NCBI RefSeq assembly: GCF_002101395.1
Contig: NZ_CP019706.1
Span: forward strand, 682,001-746,000
Direction: 5' to 3'
Length of the DNA stretch: 64,000 nucleotides
DNA from: Pantoea alhagi
GTDB taxonomy: Bacteria > Pseudomonadota > Gammaproteobacteria > Enterobacterales > Enterobacteriaceae
Under the pieces are notes generated by a model. The model saw only the letters and a list, made by a program, of their open reading frames with translations. It was not told where the DNA came from and searched no databases. Position numbers and translations under genes: made by a program. Below are positions 25,965-33,520 of this stretch, in pieces (the first letter of the stretch is position 1; every line of letters starts with the position of its first letter).

Positions 25965-26558
25965 ATGACAGATAACACAGCGACTCCTTCTTTAAGTGGG
26001 AAATTTGAAAATGTGGATGCCTATGAGCATTTAAAAGAGTGCTTGAGGATTGAAGTTTTAAACAGAGACGGAAAGAAAAAATTTTCCTGGTTTAAGGTTT
26101 TGCACCGGGTAGTTTTTGGTTATAAGAAAAATTTCTATTTTTGGTGGCGCCTTGCGAACTACATGCATACCCGGCCTTCACCAGGATTACGGAAATGTGC
26201 GCGCAGAATAAACCATAAATTATTACGTAAATACGGGGCTGATATCAGCTTAGAAGCTTTTATCGGACCAGGGATGAAAGTCAATCATTACGTTGGCATT
26301 ATCATTAGAGCTGAGAGCATCATCGGTAAGAATATTAACTTGCGCCAGAATACGACGATTGGGAGGAAAGATTCTATCGATACGTCTGGAAAAATAATTA
26401 TTGGGGACAACGTTGATATTGGAGCCCATAGTTGCATTATTGGTGATATTGTTATCGGTGATAATGTAACAATTGGCGCAATGACATTTATAAATAAAGA
26501 TGTTCCTGCTAATAGCATAGTTTATTCAGAAAAATCAATGTTTATCCGCTCAAAATGA
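25965..26558 (+). CDS. Serine acetyltransferase-like hexapeptide acyltransferase
   Basis: A 197-residue protein with a left-handed beta-helix domain. Hexapeptide repeats run from about residue 98 to 185 (for example IIGKNI, IIGDNV, VIGDNV, TIGAMT). His108 in VNHYVGIII corresponds to the catalytic histidine of serine acetyltransferases. The N-terminal region differs from CysE, so it belongs to the CysE-related group often found with polysaccharide genes; the acceptor is unknown. An AGGGAAA site precedes the ATG. The gene is AT-rich relative to core genes and stands alone, pointing to acquisition. Confidence 0.8.
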   Translation: MTDNTATPSLSGKFENVDAYEHLKECLRIEVLNRDGKKKFSWFKVLHRVVFGYKKNFYFWWRLANYMHTRPSPGLRKCARRINHKLLRKYGADISLEAFIGPGMKVNHYVGIIIRAESIIGKNINLRQNTTIGRKDSIDTSGKIIIGDNVDIGAHSCIIGDIVIGDNVTIGAMTFINKDVPANSIVYSEKSMFIRSK

Positions 26559-26832
26559 AGGCTACGGCATTATCAGGGGAATGGTGAAGAAAGGAAGCCC
26601 GCCCTGATAATGGCGTGGGAACTACTATTACGGAGAGTAGTAATGGGCGGCAGAGCTTAATTTTCAGGTTTTTTATAGAGGAGAGTCTCTGGAGCGTTTC
26701 ATAAATGGCAGCCAGGTGCTTTTTCAGCGAAGCAGGCAAAGCGGCGGTGGGTATTGGCCAGGCGTACATATGACGGTGTTTTTATCATCGAGCTGGAAAA
26801 ACCAACCTCACTCTACGAAGAAATAAAAAACC

Positions 26833-26952
26833 TTCGGCCACCTGTGCGCTGGTATGTCCGGCGTGCTTCCGCCACTCCAGCAAGAGCGCCTGTAAGCGCT
26901 CTTTACGGTCTTCGGCTTCATATGCGGCGCGATACTCCGCATCCTGCATCAT
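26833..26952 (-). pseudogene. Fragment of an XRE-type antitoxin
   Basis: From an ATG at 26952 a 40-codon stretch reads MMQDAEYRAAYEAEDRKERL and continues with EWRKHAGHTSAQVAE, which resembles the N-terminus and first helix-turn-helix residues of HigA-like XRE antitoxins. The similarity stops after AQVAE, just where helix 3 should start, and the frame continues into unrelated sequence. No partner toxin gene is recognisable. The rest of 26559-27005 holds nothing else that I can support. Confidence 0.45.
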
Positions 26953-27005
26953 TTCGCCAGTGCGCGGGTGTAAAACTGTTAGAAGGAGCGCCGGGGCGCG
27001 GATAT

Positions 27006-27031
27006 GAAAAAGACCCGCCGAAGCGAGCCTT
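27006..27031 (-). terminator. Terminator after the microcin/immunity operon
   Basis: On the minus strand the stem GGCTCGC pairs with GCGGGTC around a stable TTCG loop, followed by TTTTT. It lies five bases after the putative immunity gene stop. A related copy sits at 28156-28179. Confidence 0.8.
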
Positions 27032-27035
27032 GAAT

Positions 27036-27272
27036 TTAATAACGGTGATTAAAATCACCCTTATCATTTTTCAGCTTTGAATAAAAAATTGCCGATTTTT
27101 TTATAGTCAATGCCACCCCCTGCATGCAAAAGATCATCACAAAAAATTTAGAAAATTTGTATGGCAGTGGATACCAGGTATTTGTAAACATAACATTTGC
27201 GCCGCTAAGCAGCGATGCCGAAAGTAACACCCCAGCAGCTAAACAAAGCGCATCGATAATTTTCTTTTTCAT
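27036..27272 (-). CDS. Putative microcin immunity protein, small membrane protein
   Basis: A 78-residue protein starting MKKKIIDALCLAAGVLLSAS with two hydrophobic segments at about residues 7-25 and 42-58 and a charged, lysine-rich C-terminus. Its ATG follows the stop codon of the microcin-like gene with no intervening base (TAA-ATG), so it is translationally coupled. Size, topology and coupling are those of immunity proteins of class II microcins, which protect the inner membrane. I do not recognise the sequence itself. A terminator follows directly, so the two genes form a complete operon without export genes. Confidence 0.6.
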   Translation of the reverse strand: MKKKIIDALCLAAGVLLSASLLSGANVMFTNTWYPLPYKFSKFFVMIFCMQGVALTIKKSAIFYSKLKNDKGDFNHRY

Positions 27273-27590
27273 TTACCATTTGCTTCCATTGCCACCTCCA
27301 TTTCCATTCCCTTGCTTGAAACAGCCACCAGTTAACGCCCCGGATACCAGGCCAACAGCCATGCCAACACCCCCCGCAACTGGCCCGCCCAAAAAAACCA
27401 GCGCTCCGGTCGACATTCCACCTATAATGCCATTGTTGCAATCTTCAACGCCCTGGCCCTTATAAAACCCACCACTGCTCTTTGAATTGTTGTTTTTGCC
27501 ATTTCTTGTATGGTCCTAGTAGCCGTCCCGGCTGCCATTGCGGCTGGCACCTGTAACCTGTCTTAATTGCTTTTTATTTAACATTTTCAT
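27273..27590 (-). pseudogene. Class II microcin-like precursor interrupted by an in-frame TAG
   Basis: From an ATG at 27590 (AAGGAG upstream) the frame reads MKMLNKKQLRQVTGA then SRNG: a 15-residue double-glycine type leader with Leu at -12, Leu at -7, Val at -4 and Gly-Ala at -2/-1. After nine core residues, codon 25 is TAG (27516-27518). Beyond it the frame stays open for 80 codons to TAA: a Gly/Asn-rich stretch, Cys51, a Gly/Ala/Val-rich hydrophobic segment (about 54-89), Cys90 and a Gly/Asn-rich tail. This is the architecture of colicin V-like microcins. As written it yields only a 24-residue product; a sequencing error or suppression is possible. Confidence 0.65.
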
Positions 27591-27883
27591 GATGAACTCC
27601 TTCTCTGTTTAACTTTTAACTTCAATCCTTAGATTCAATAAAATAATTAAAGTAAGGAATAGCTCTTGTCAATAAAAACAACTGGAAATATAAAAATAGA
27701 AATACCCATATCAAACAGAATGTTATTTCATATAGAATTTAATAATTAACTAAAGTGGAGCAATAAATTTTATTTTCACCAAAAAACATTTACAGGCATC
27801 ACAAAAAATATTTGCATTAGCGAATGGCTGGTCAGGTGTAAGCACACCCACCAGCCGTCCATTTCACAGCATCTAAACCGCCA

Positions 27884-28075
27884 CTACTGGCGGCGCTTAT
27901 AACATCCGAATTGATATATTGCTAATCCTGCCATTACCAGCTGCGTTAATATAAACTGGCAACGAGCCTGACTCAGGTGTGCAATTTCCGCAATTTCCCT
28001 TGCGGTCGCTGGCGTGTTACTCAGTTCGTTGAAAATCGCTTTCGCTTCAGCAGTCATATATGGCTGTTTTTGCAT
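27884..28075 (-). CDS. Small winged-helix-like protein of unknown function
   Basis: A 63-residue protein beginning MQKQPYMTAEAKAIFNEL. An AAGGAC site eight bases upstream favours this start over an ATG 20 codons earlier. The stretch TPATAREIAEIAHLSQARCQ followed by FILTQLVMAGLAI looks like helix-turn-helix plus wing, similar to small DNA-binding proteins on phages and plasmids. Function unknown. The 27591-27883 gap to the microcin gene is AT-rich; I see nothing else in it. Confidence 0.55.
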   Translation of the reverse strand: MQKQPYMTAEAKAIFNELSNTPATAREIAEIAHLSQARCQFILTQLVMAGLAIYQFGCYKRRQ

Positions 28076-28155
28076 GTCATTTGTCCTTAAATGTCGGCGT
28101 GACATACAGATAACTCTGGTTGCCCTGAGCTGCAAGGGAAAAATATTCAGTACAC

Positions 28156-28179
28156 AAAAAAGGCCCGCTGAAGCGAACT
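28156..28179 (-). terminator. Terminator-like hairpin downstream of the CRISPR remnant
   Basis: The stem GTTCGC pairs with GCGGGC around TTCA and is followed by CCTTTTTT on the minus strand. It is a diverged copy of the terminator at 27006-27031. Confidence 0.55.
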
Positions 28180-28195
28180 TGGGTAATTTTTGCTG

Positions 28196-28285
28196 CGGTT
28201 TATCCCCGCTGGCGCGGGGAACACGGTGGCCAAATAAGCCAAGGCATAGTGAGCAACGGTTTATCCCCGCTAGCGCGGGGATTTT
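28196..28285 (-). CRISPR. Two-repeat, one-spacer type I-E CRISPR remnant
   Basis: A full 29-base repeat at 28196-28224 (containing CCCCGCTGGCGCGGGG) matches the type I-E repeat of enterobacteria read on the opposite strand. A spacer of exactly 32 bases (28225-28256) is followed by a second repeat starting at 28257, identical for 25 bases except for one change in the loop and then degenerating into a T run. No cas gene occurs in the window. The strand given follows the E. coli orientation (ending ATAAACCG) and is an inference. The array is too short and decayed to be active by itself. Confidence 0.85.
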
Positions 28286-28314
28286 TTAAACTGAACAAAG
28301 CTAACAGGGAGCAC

Positions 28315-29463
28315 TTATCCCGTCACATCTTGTGCAGAGGGACGCGGAGCCAGTACGCGTTTGCCCAGCTGGATACCCGGTTTTTCTACAAAGCGATACA
28401 GTAACGTAGCAATACCATAGGTAAGCGGCAGGCAGATGCCGCAGATGATCGCAAACCGCAGCGGCGCACTTAACGCATCCATATTATAGTCCCGCAGCAG
28501 CAGAGCGATGGCAGGTACCACAATCAACAGATGCACCAGGTAGACGGAGTAAGAAACATCACCTAACCAGGTACTGACACGATTCGTCAGAATGGCGCGC
28601 GGCAGTTTTATCAACTTTTCCATCAGCGATCCTGGACGGTGTTGCCAGAGTACTGCCGTCATGCCAATAATCATGGCCGCCTCAAATACAATCTGTAGTT
28701 TACTAACGCCAATGGCGATAATAGCACTGACTACGGGTGCGATTAATGCCAGCAGCAAATAACCCAGCTGTTTTTTACGCACCGCTTCTGCCATCAACAT
28801 TCCGGCAATAAACACATGCAGTTTAATCAGGATCATAGACGGCATAATAAAGGCTTCATAATAACCTGCCAGCACAAAACGGCCGATGGTACATAACAGC
28901 ATGATTAGCAACAGGGTTGGTACATAGCCAAGCCGCAGCGTCAGTAGCATAATAAACGGGAACAGCATATAAAACTGCATTTCCAGCCCGATGCTCCAGT
29001 CAGGAAGCACGGTATTGAAACCATATTCAGGTAATAAGCCAAAGATAAAACTGATATGCGCAATAATATTGGCAACCGACTGATCGGAATAGCGCGATGT
29101 CTCTGTCGCGGTGGTCGGATAAAACTGAGCAATCGTATCGCGCATTTCACCAAACCACGGGCCGTAAGCCACAGCGATAATCAGCAATAAATAGTACAGC
29201 GGAGCAATACGGAAAAACCGTCTAATCCAAAATTTCTTAACGGTGTTTGCGCTATTCCACGGCTCTTTTTCCTGGCGCTCGATATAGTTTTTCGCCATCA
29301 GATAACCTGAAAGCAAAATAAACAGATCGACGCCAATACTGGGCATCGAAACGATAGGGATCGCGCAATGCACCAGCAGGCTGGCATGCCCCAGCAATAC
29401 CCAGAGCGAAGCAAACCCGCGCAGGCCCTCTAACTCGGTTGACCACCCTCTTGTCGTTGACAT
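28315..29463 (-). CDS. Acyltransferase 3 family membrane protein
   Basis: A 382-residue inner-membrane O-acyltransferase (OafA/YrhL/OPgC type) with about ten hydrophobic segments. The N-terminal LEGLRGFASLWVLLGHASLL contains the family RGFA and catalytic-type His (near residue 26), and FFRIAPLYYLL matches the conserved R-x-x-P region. Such enzymes add acetyl or other acyl groups to lipopolysaccharide O-antigen, exopolysaccharide or glucans. No polysaccharide cluster is adjacent, so the target is unknown. No strong ribosome site distinguishes the start. Confidence 0.85.
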   Translation of the reverse strand: MSTTRGWSTELEGLRGFASLWVLLGHASLLVHCAIPIVSMPSIGVDLFILLSGYLMAKNYIERQEKEPWNSANTVKKFWIRRFFRIAPLYYLLLIIAVAYGPWFGEMRDTIAQFYPTTATETSRYSDQSVANIIAHISFIFGLLPEYGFNTVLPDWSIGLEMQFYMLFPFIMLLTLRLGYVPTLLLIMLLCTIGRFVLAGYYEAFIMPSMILIKLHVFIAGMLMAEAVRKKQLGYLLLALIAPVVSAIIAIGVSKLQIVFEAAMIIGMTAVLWQHRPGSLMEKLIKLPRAILTNRVSTWLGDVSYSVYLVHLLIVVPAIALLLRDYNMDALSAPLRFAIICGICLPLTYGIATLLYRFVEKPGIQLGKRVLAPRPSAQDVTG

Positions 29464-29910
29464 TTTTACCTCTGGTTAAGCCTGGTAACAGATAGAGGAA
29501 GGGTAATGAAATAGGATTACTAAACAATGTTAATGTATCCTGAAAGTAAATTATCAGAAAAAACTTAGTGCTCATGTGGTAAAAAAGGCCTTTTAAGCCT
29601 GTAATAATGCGGAAGGAGTGCAGTAAAATAAATAATACTATCCTGCAATTACCTGACACTGTTAAATTCTGGCATTATAAAACTTAAGCCAGTGTAATCC
29701 ATATTATTAAACCCGAAGTTAAACATTGAAAAAAATCGTTAATTTAGTGCATGCGTTATGCTTAAACTGAATTATGCGTTTTAAGTCAAATCCCTGCTGA
29801 TGGCGGGAAACATCTCCTGATTGTCCATATAGTCATAATCAGAATCGGTTTCACCCGTTAACGAGCAGAACGAAAAAGCTGTGCGGAAGCCGCTGGCGTT
29901 TCCTTTTAAA
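29464..29910. other. Intergenic region without a supported gene
   Basis: About 450 bp between the acyltransferase start and the lpdA terminator. It is AT-rich, holds the acyltransferase promoter region, and shows no frame with a recognisable product. It marks the right edge of the accessory island between acnB and lpdA. Confidence 0.6.
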
Positions 29911-29942
29911 ACGCAAAAAAAACGGCCCCTTTCGGAGCCGTT
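29911..29942 (-). terminator. Terminator after lpdA
   Basis: The minus strand forms AACGGCTCC-GAAA-GGGGCCGTT followed by a run of T. It lies 25 bases after the lpdA stop. Confidence 0.88.
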
Positions 29943-29967
29943 AGCATTTTTCTCACCCGCAGAAGCG

Positions 29968-31392
29968 TTATTTTTTCTTCGCTTTCGGGTTAGGCAGATC
30001 GGTGATGCTGCCTTCGAAAATCTCTGCTGCCAGACCAACCGACTCATGAAGCGTCGGGTGGGCGTGGATGGTCAGCGCGATATCTTCCGCATCACAGCCC
30101 ATTTCGATCGCCAGGCCGATTTCGCCCAGCAGCTCGCCGCCGTTGGTGCCGACAATGGCGCCACCGATCACACGATGCGTCTCTTTATCGAAAATCAGCT
30201 TAGTCATACCGTCTGCACAGTCAGAAGCGATAGCACGGCCAGAAGCAGCCCACGGGAAGGTGGCCGTTTCATAGCTGATGCCTTGCTCTTTCGCTTCTTT
30301 CTCAGTCAGACCAACCCATGCGACTTCTGGCTCGGTGTAAGCGATGGACGGAATGACTTTCGGATCGAAGTAGTGCTTCTTACCGGCGATAACTTCTGCC
30401 GCAACGTGGCCTTCATGTACGCCTTTGTGCGCCAGCATCGGCTGGCCGACGATATCGCCGATAGCGTAGATATGCGGCACATTGGTGCGCATCTGTTTAT
30501 CAACGCGGATAAAGCCGCGCTCGTCCACTTCTACGCCCGCTTTACCAGCATCCAGGTTTTTACCGTTCGGCACGCGACCGATAGCAACCAGCACTGCGTC
30601 GTAACGCTGCGCTTCAGCAGGCGCTTTTTTGCCTTCCATAGAGACGTAGATGCCGTCTTCTTTGGCTTCAACCGCGGTAACCTTGGTTTCCAGCATCAGG
30701 TTGAATTTCTTGCTGATGCGTTTAGTAAAGACCTTAACCACGTCTTTATCGGCAGCCGGGATCACCTGGTCGAACATCTCAACCACGTCAATTTCTGAAC
30801 CCAGCGCATGATAAACGGTGCCCATTTCCAGGCCGATAATACCGCCGCCCATCACCAGCATACGTTTTGGTACTTCTTTCAGCTCAAGCGCAGCCGTGGA
30901 ATCCCAAACGCGTGGATCTTCATGAGGAATGAAAGGTAGCTGAATCGGACGTGAACCCGCCGCAATAATGGCATTATCAAAGTTGATGGTGGTCGCGCCG
31001 TTTTCACCTTCAACCACCAGCGTATTTGCACCGGTGAATTTACCGAGGCCGTTAACCACTTTGACTTTACGCCCTTTCGCCATGCCAGACAGACCGCCGG
31101 TCAGCTGATTGATGACTTTTTCTTTCCAGGTGCGGATCTTGTCAATGTCGGTTTGCGGTTCGCCAAAAACGATGCCGTGTTCCGCCAGCGCTTTCGCTTC
31201 TTCGATAACTTTCGCTACGTGCAGCAGCGCTTTAGAAGGGATACAACCCACGTTAAGGCAAACACCGCCAAGGGTGCTGTAACGCTCTACCAGTACGGTC
31301 TCCAGACCTAAATCCGCGCAGCGAAAGGCTGCAGAGTAGCCCGCAGGACCTGCCCCAAGCACAACGACCTGGGTTTTAATCTCTGTACTCAT
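29968..31392 (-). CDS. lpdA: Dihydrolipoyl dehydrogenase (E3)
   Basis: FAD enzyme that reoxidises the dihydrolipoyl groups of the pyruvate and 2-oxoglutarate dehydrogenase complexes and the glycine cleavage system, reducing NAD. The second of two adjacent ATGs gives 474 residues (MSTEIKTQVVVLGAGPAGYS), the E. coli length, with better spacing to AGAGG. The redox-active disulfide is Cys45-Cys50 in GGVCLNVGCIPSK; the active-site His-Glu pair is in HAHPTLHES near the C-terminus. It is separated from aceF by a terminator and so probably has its own promoter as well as read-through from pdhR. Confidence 0.97.
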   Translation of the reverse strand: MSTEIKTQVVVLGAGPAGYSAAFRCADLGLETVLVERYSTLGGVCLNVGCIPSKALLHVAKVIEEAKALAEHGIVFGEPQTDIDKIRTWKEKVINQLTGGLSGMAKGRKVKVVNGLGKFTGANTLVVEGENGATTINFDNAIIAAGSRPIQLPFIPHEDPRVWDSTAALELKEVPKRMLVMGGGIIGLEMGTVYHALGSEIDVVEMFDQVIPAADKDVVKVFTKRISKKFNLMLETKVTAVEAKEDGIYVSMEGKKAPAEAQRYDAVLVAIGRVPNGKNLDAGKAGVEVDERGFIRVDKQMRTNVPHIYAIGDIVGQPMLAHKGVHEGHVAAEVIAGKKHYFDPKVIPSIAYTEPEVAWVGLTEKEAKEQGISYETATFPWAASGRAIASDCADGMTKLIFDKETHRVIGGAIVGTNGGELLGEIGLAIEMGCDAEDIALTIHAHPTLHESVGLAAEIFEGSITDLPNPKAKKK

Positions 31393-31576
31393 CATGACCT
31401 CTTAATTGACTATCCGGCGGTCAGACGTCACTTACCTGATTCACAGTACGCCCTTCATCCACCGGGACGCGTTCACCGCAAGAGTTTACAGAATTGTTAA
31501 CAGACTGCAAACCGCTTCGGCTCAGTAAGATCCCATTTCCCAAATTCTGACAGGCTTAGTATGGAAAACCTGGCCT

Positions 31577-31604
31577 GTTAAAAGGCCGGCATAAGCCGGC
31601 CTTT
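31577..31604 (-). terminator. Terminator between aceF and lpdA
   Basis: The stem AAAGGCCGGC pairs with GCCGGCCTTT around a four-base loop, followed by TTAACA on the minus strand, eight bases after the aceF stop. Partial termination here would lower lpdA expression from the pdhR promoter. Confidence 0.8.
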
Positions 31605-31611
31605 ATTGTTA

Positions 31612-33507
31612 CTACATCACCAGACGGCGGATATCGCTTAAGGTGTTGTTGATGATGGTGATGAAACGCGCACCATCCGCACCATCGATAACACGGTGAT
31701 CGAAGGAGAGAGAGATCGGCAGCATTAAACGCGGCACAAACTCTTTACCATTCCACACCGGCTCCATTGAGGACTTAGAAACGCCCAGAATAGCCACTTC
31801 CGGCGCGTTCACAATCGGCGCGAAGTGGGTGGTGCCCAGGCCGCCGATGCTGGAGATGGTGAAACAGCCGCCCTGCATTTCGCCAGCGGTCAGCTTACCA
31901 TCACGCGCTTTTTTGGAGATGGTCATCAGCTCGCGGGAAAGTTCAATGATGCCTTTCTTGTTAACATCCTTGAACACCGGAACTACCAGGCCGTTCGGCG
32001 TATCAACCGCCACGCCGATGTTAATGTATTTCTTCAGCGTCAGCTTCTGGCCATCTTCAGACAGTGAGCTGTTGAAGCGCGGCATCTGCTCCAGCGCAGC
32101 AGCGACAGCTTTCATGATGAAGACTACCGGAGTGATCTTCACATCCAGCTTACGCTTCTCAGCTTCGGCGTTCTGCTGCTTACGGAACGTTTCCAGCTCG
32201 GTGATATCGGTTTTGTCGAAGTGCGTAACGTGCGGGATCATCACCCAGTTACGGCTCAGGTTAGCACCAGAAATTTTCTGGATACGTCCCAGCTCAACCT
32301 CTTCCACCTCACCGAACTTGCTGAAGTCCACTTTCGGCCACGGCAGCATGCCCGGCAGGCCACCACCGGTTGCGGCAGCAGGCGCGGATTCAGCGCGTTT
32401 CACCGCATCTTTCACGTAAGTCTGAACGTCTTCTTTCAGAATACGTCCCTTACGGCCGGTGCCTTTGACTTTCGCCAGGTTAACGCCGAACTCACGTGCC
32501 AGACGACGGATAACCGGCGTCGCGTGTACATAGGCGTCATTCTCAGCAAACTCATCTTTACCGGATGCTTTTGCCGGAGCGGATGCAGCCGGAGCCGCCT
32601 GCTCAGCTTTTGCTGCTGGCGCGGATGCTTCTTTTTGTGCTGCCGGAGCTGCTGCAGGCGCAGCGCCTTCCACTTCAAACAGCATAATCAGCGAGCCGGT
32701 GCTGACTTTGTCGCCGGTGTTGATTTTGATCTCTTTAACCGTACCCGCGAACGGCGCCGGCACTTCCATTGAGGCTTTATCGCCTTCAACGGTGATCAGC
32801 GACTGCTCGGCGGTGACTTTATCACCCGCCTTCACCAGGATTTCGGTCACTTCAACTTCATCACCGCCGATATCCGGTACGTTCACTTCTTTGGTAGCCG
32901 AACCGCCAGAGGCTGCAGGCGCCGTAGCCGCTTCCTCTTTCACCTGCGGTTTAGCTGCTGCCGCGTTACCGGAAGCTGCGGTTTCAAACACCATAATCAA
33001 TGAACCGGTGCTGACTTTGTCGCCGGTGTTGATTTTGATCTCTTTAACCGTACCCGCGAACGGTGCCGGTACTTCCATTGAGGCTTTATCGCCTTCAACG
33101 GTGATCAGCGACTGCTCGGCTTCAACCTTGTCGCCAACTTTGACCAGGATTTCGGTTACTTCGACTTCGTCGCTGCCGATGTCCGGGACATTCACTTCTT
33201 TGCTTTCCGCAGCGGCGGCGGGCTGTGCGTCAGCCTTTTTCTCGGCAGCCGGTGCTGGCTCTGCTTCTGCAGCGCCCTCCGCTTCAAAAATCATAATCAG
33301 CGAGCCGGTTTCTACTTTGTCGCCGGTGTTGATTTTAATCTCTTTGACCACGCCCGCCTGCGGCGAAGGCACTTCCATTGAAGCTTTATCGCCTTCAACG
33401 GTGATCAGCGACTGCTCGGCTTCAACCTTATCGCCAACCTTTACCAGGATTTCGGTCACTTCAACTTCATCTGCGCCGATGTCCGGGACATTAATTTCGA
33501 TAGCCAT
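31612..33507 (-). CDS. aceF: Dihydrolipoamide acetyltransferase (E2)
   Basis: Core of the pyruvate dehydrogenase complex, transferring acetyl groups to CoA. The 631-residue protein has three tandem lipoyl domains, each with the lipoylated lysine in VEGDKASMEVP (Lys41 in the first; repeats near 144 and 247), joined by Ala/Pro-rich linkers. Then comes the peripheral subunit-binding domain (TPVIRRLAREFGVNLAKV, near 330) and the catalytic domain ending with SFDHRVIDGADGA, which holds the catalytic His. The near-identical lipoyl segments make long internal DNA repeats. It follows aceE by 13 bases. Confidence 0.97.
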   Translation of the reverse strand: MAIEINVPDIGADEVEVTEILVKVGDKVEAEQSLITVEGDKASMEVPSPQAGVVKEIKINTGDKVETGSLIMIFEAEGAAEAEPAPAAEKKADAQPAAAAESKEVNVPDIGSDEVEVTEILVKVGDKVEAEQSLITVEGDKASMEVPAPFAGTVKEIKINTGDKVSTGSLIMVFETAASGNAAAAKPQVKEEAATAPAASGGSATKEVNVPDIGGDEVEVTEILVKAGDKVTAEQSLITVEGDKASMEVPAPFAGTVKEIKINTGDKVSTGSLIMLFEVEGAAPAAAPAAQKEASAPAAKAEQAAPAASAPAKASGKDEFAENDAYVHATPVIRRLAREFGVNLAKVKGTGRKGRILKEDVQTYVKDAVKRAESAPAAATGGGLPGMLPWPKVDFSKFGEVEEVELGRIQKISGANLSRNWVMIPHVTHFDKTDITELETFRKQQNAEAEKRKLDVKITPVVFIMKAVAAALEQMPRFNSSLSEDGQKLTLKKYINIGVAVDTPNGLVVPVFKDVNKKGIIELSRELMTISKKARDGKLTAGEMQGGCFTISSIGGLGTTHFAPIVNAPEVAILGVSKSSMEPVWNGKEFVPRLMLPISLSFDHRVIDGADGARFITIINNTLSDIRRLVM

Positions 33508-33520
33508 TAATCTTTACCTC

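Noticed and set aside
26542..26769. A 75-codon minus-strand frame beginning MYAWPIPTAALPASLKKHLA
   Set aside because: No ribosome site, overlaps the end of the transferase gene, and no family resemblance beyond a vague helical stretch.
26754..27080. A 108-codon plus-strand frame
   Set aside because: It lies antisense to the antitoxin fragment and the terminator of the immunity gene and has no conserved features; a shadow frame.
27124..27465. A proline-rich 113-codon plus-strand frame
   Set aside because: It is the exact antisense of the Gly-rich microcin and immunity genes; glycine codons read as proline on the other strand.
28191..28290. The CRISPR repeats as ordinary terminator hairpins for the acyltransferase gene
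   Set aside because: Two copies with exact 29/32-base type I-E spacing and sequence cannot be explained as terminators, although the decayed second copy followed by T may act as one.
32650..33507. Long near-identical DNA repeats
   Set aside because: They are the three lipoyl domains of AceF, a normal feature of the enterobacterial enzyme, not a mobile or regulatory repeat.
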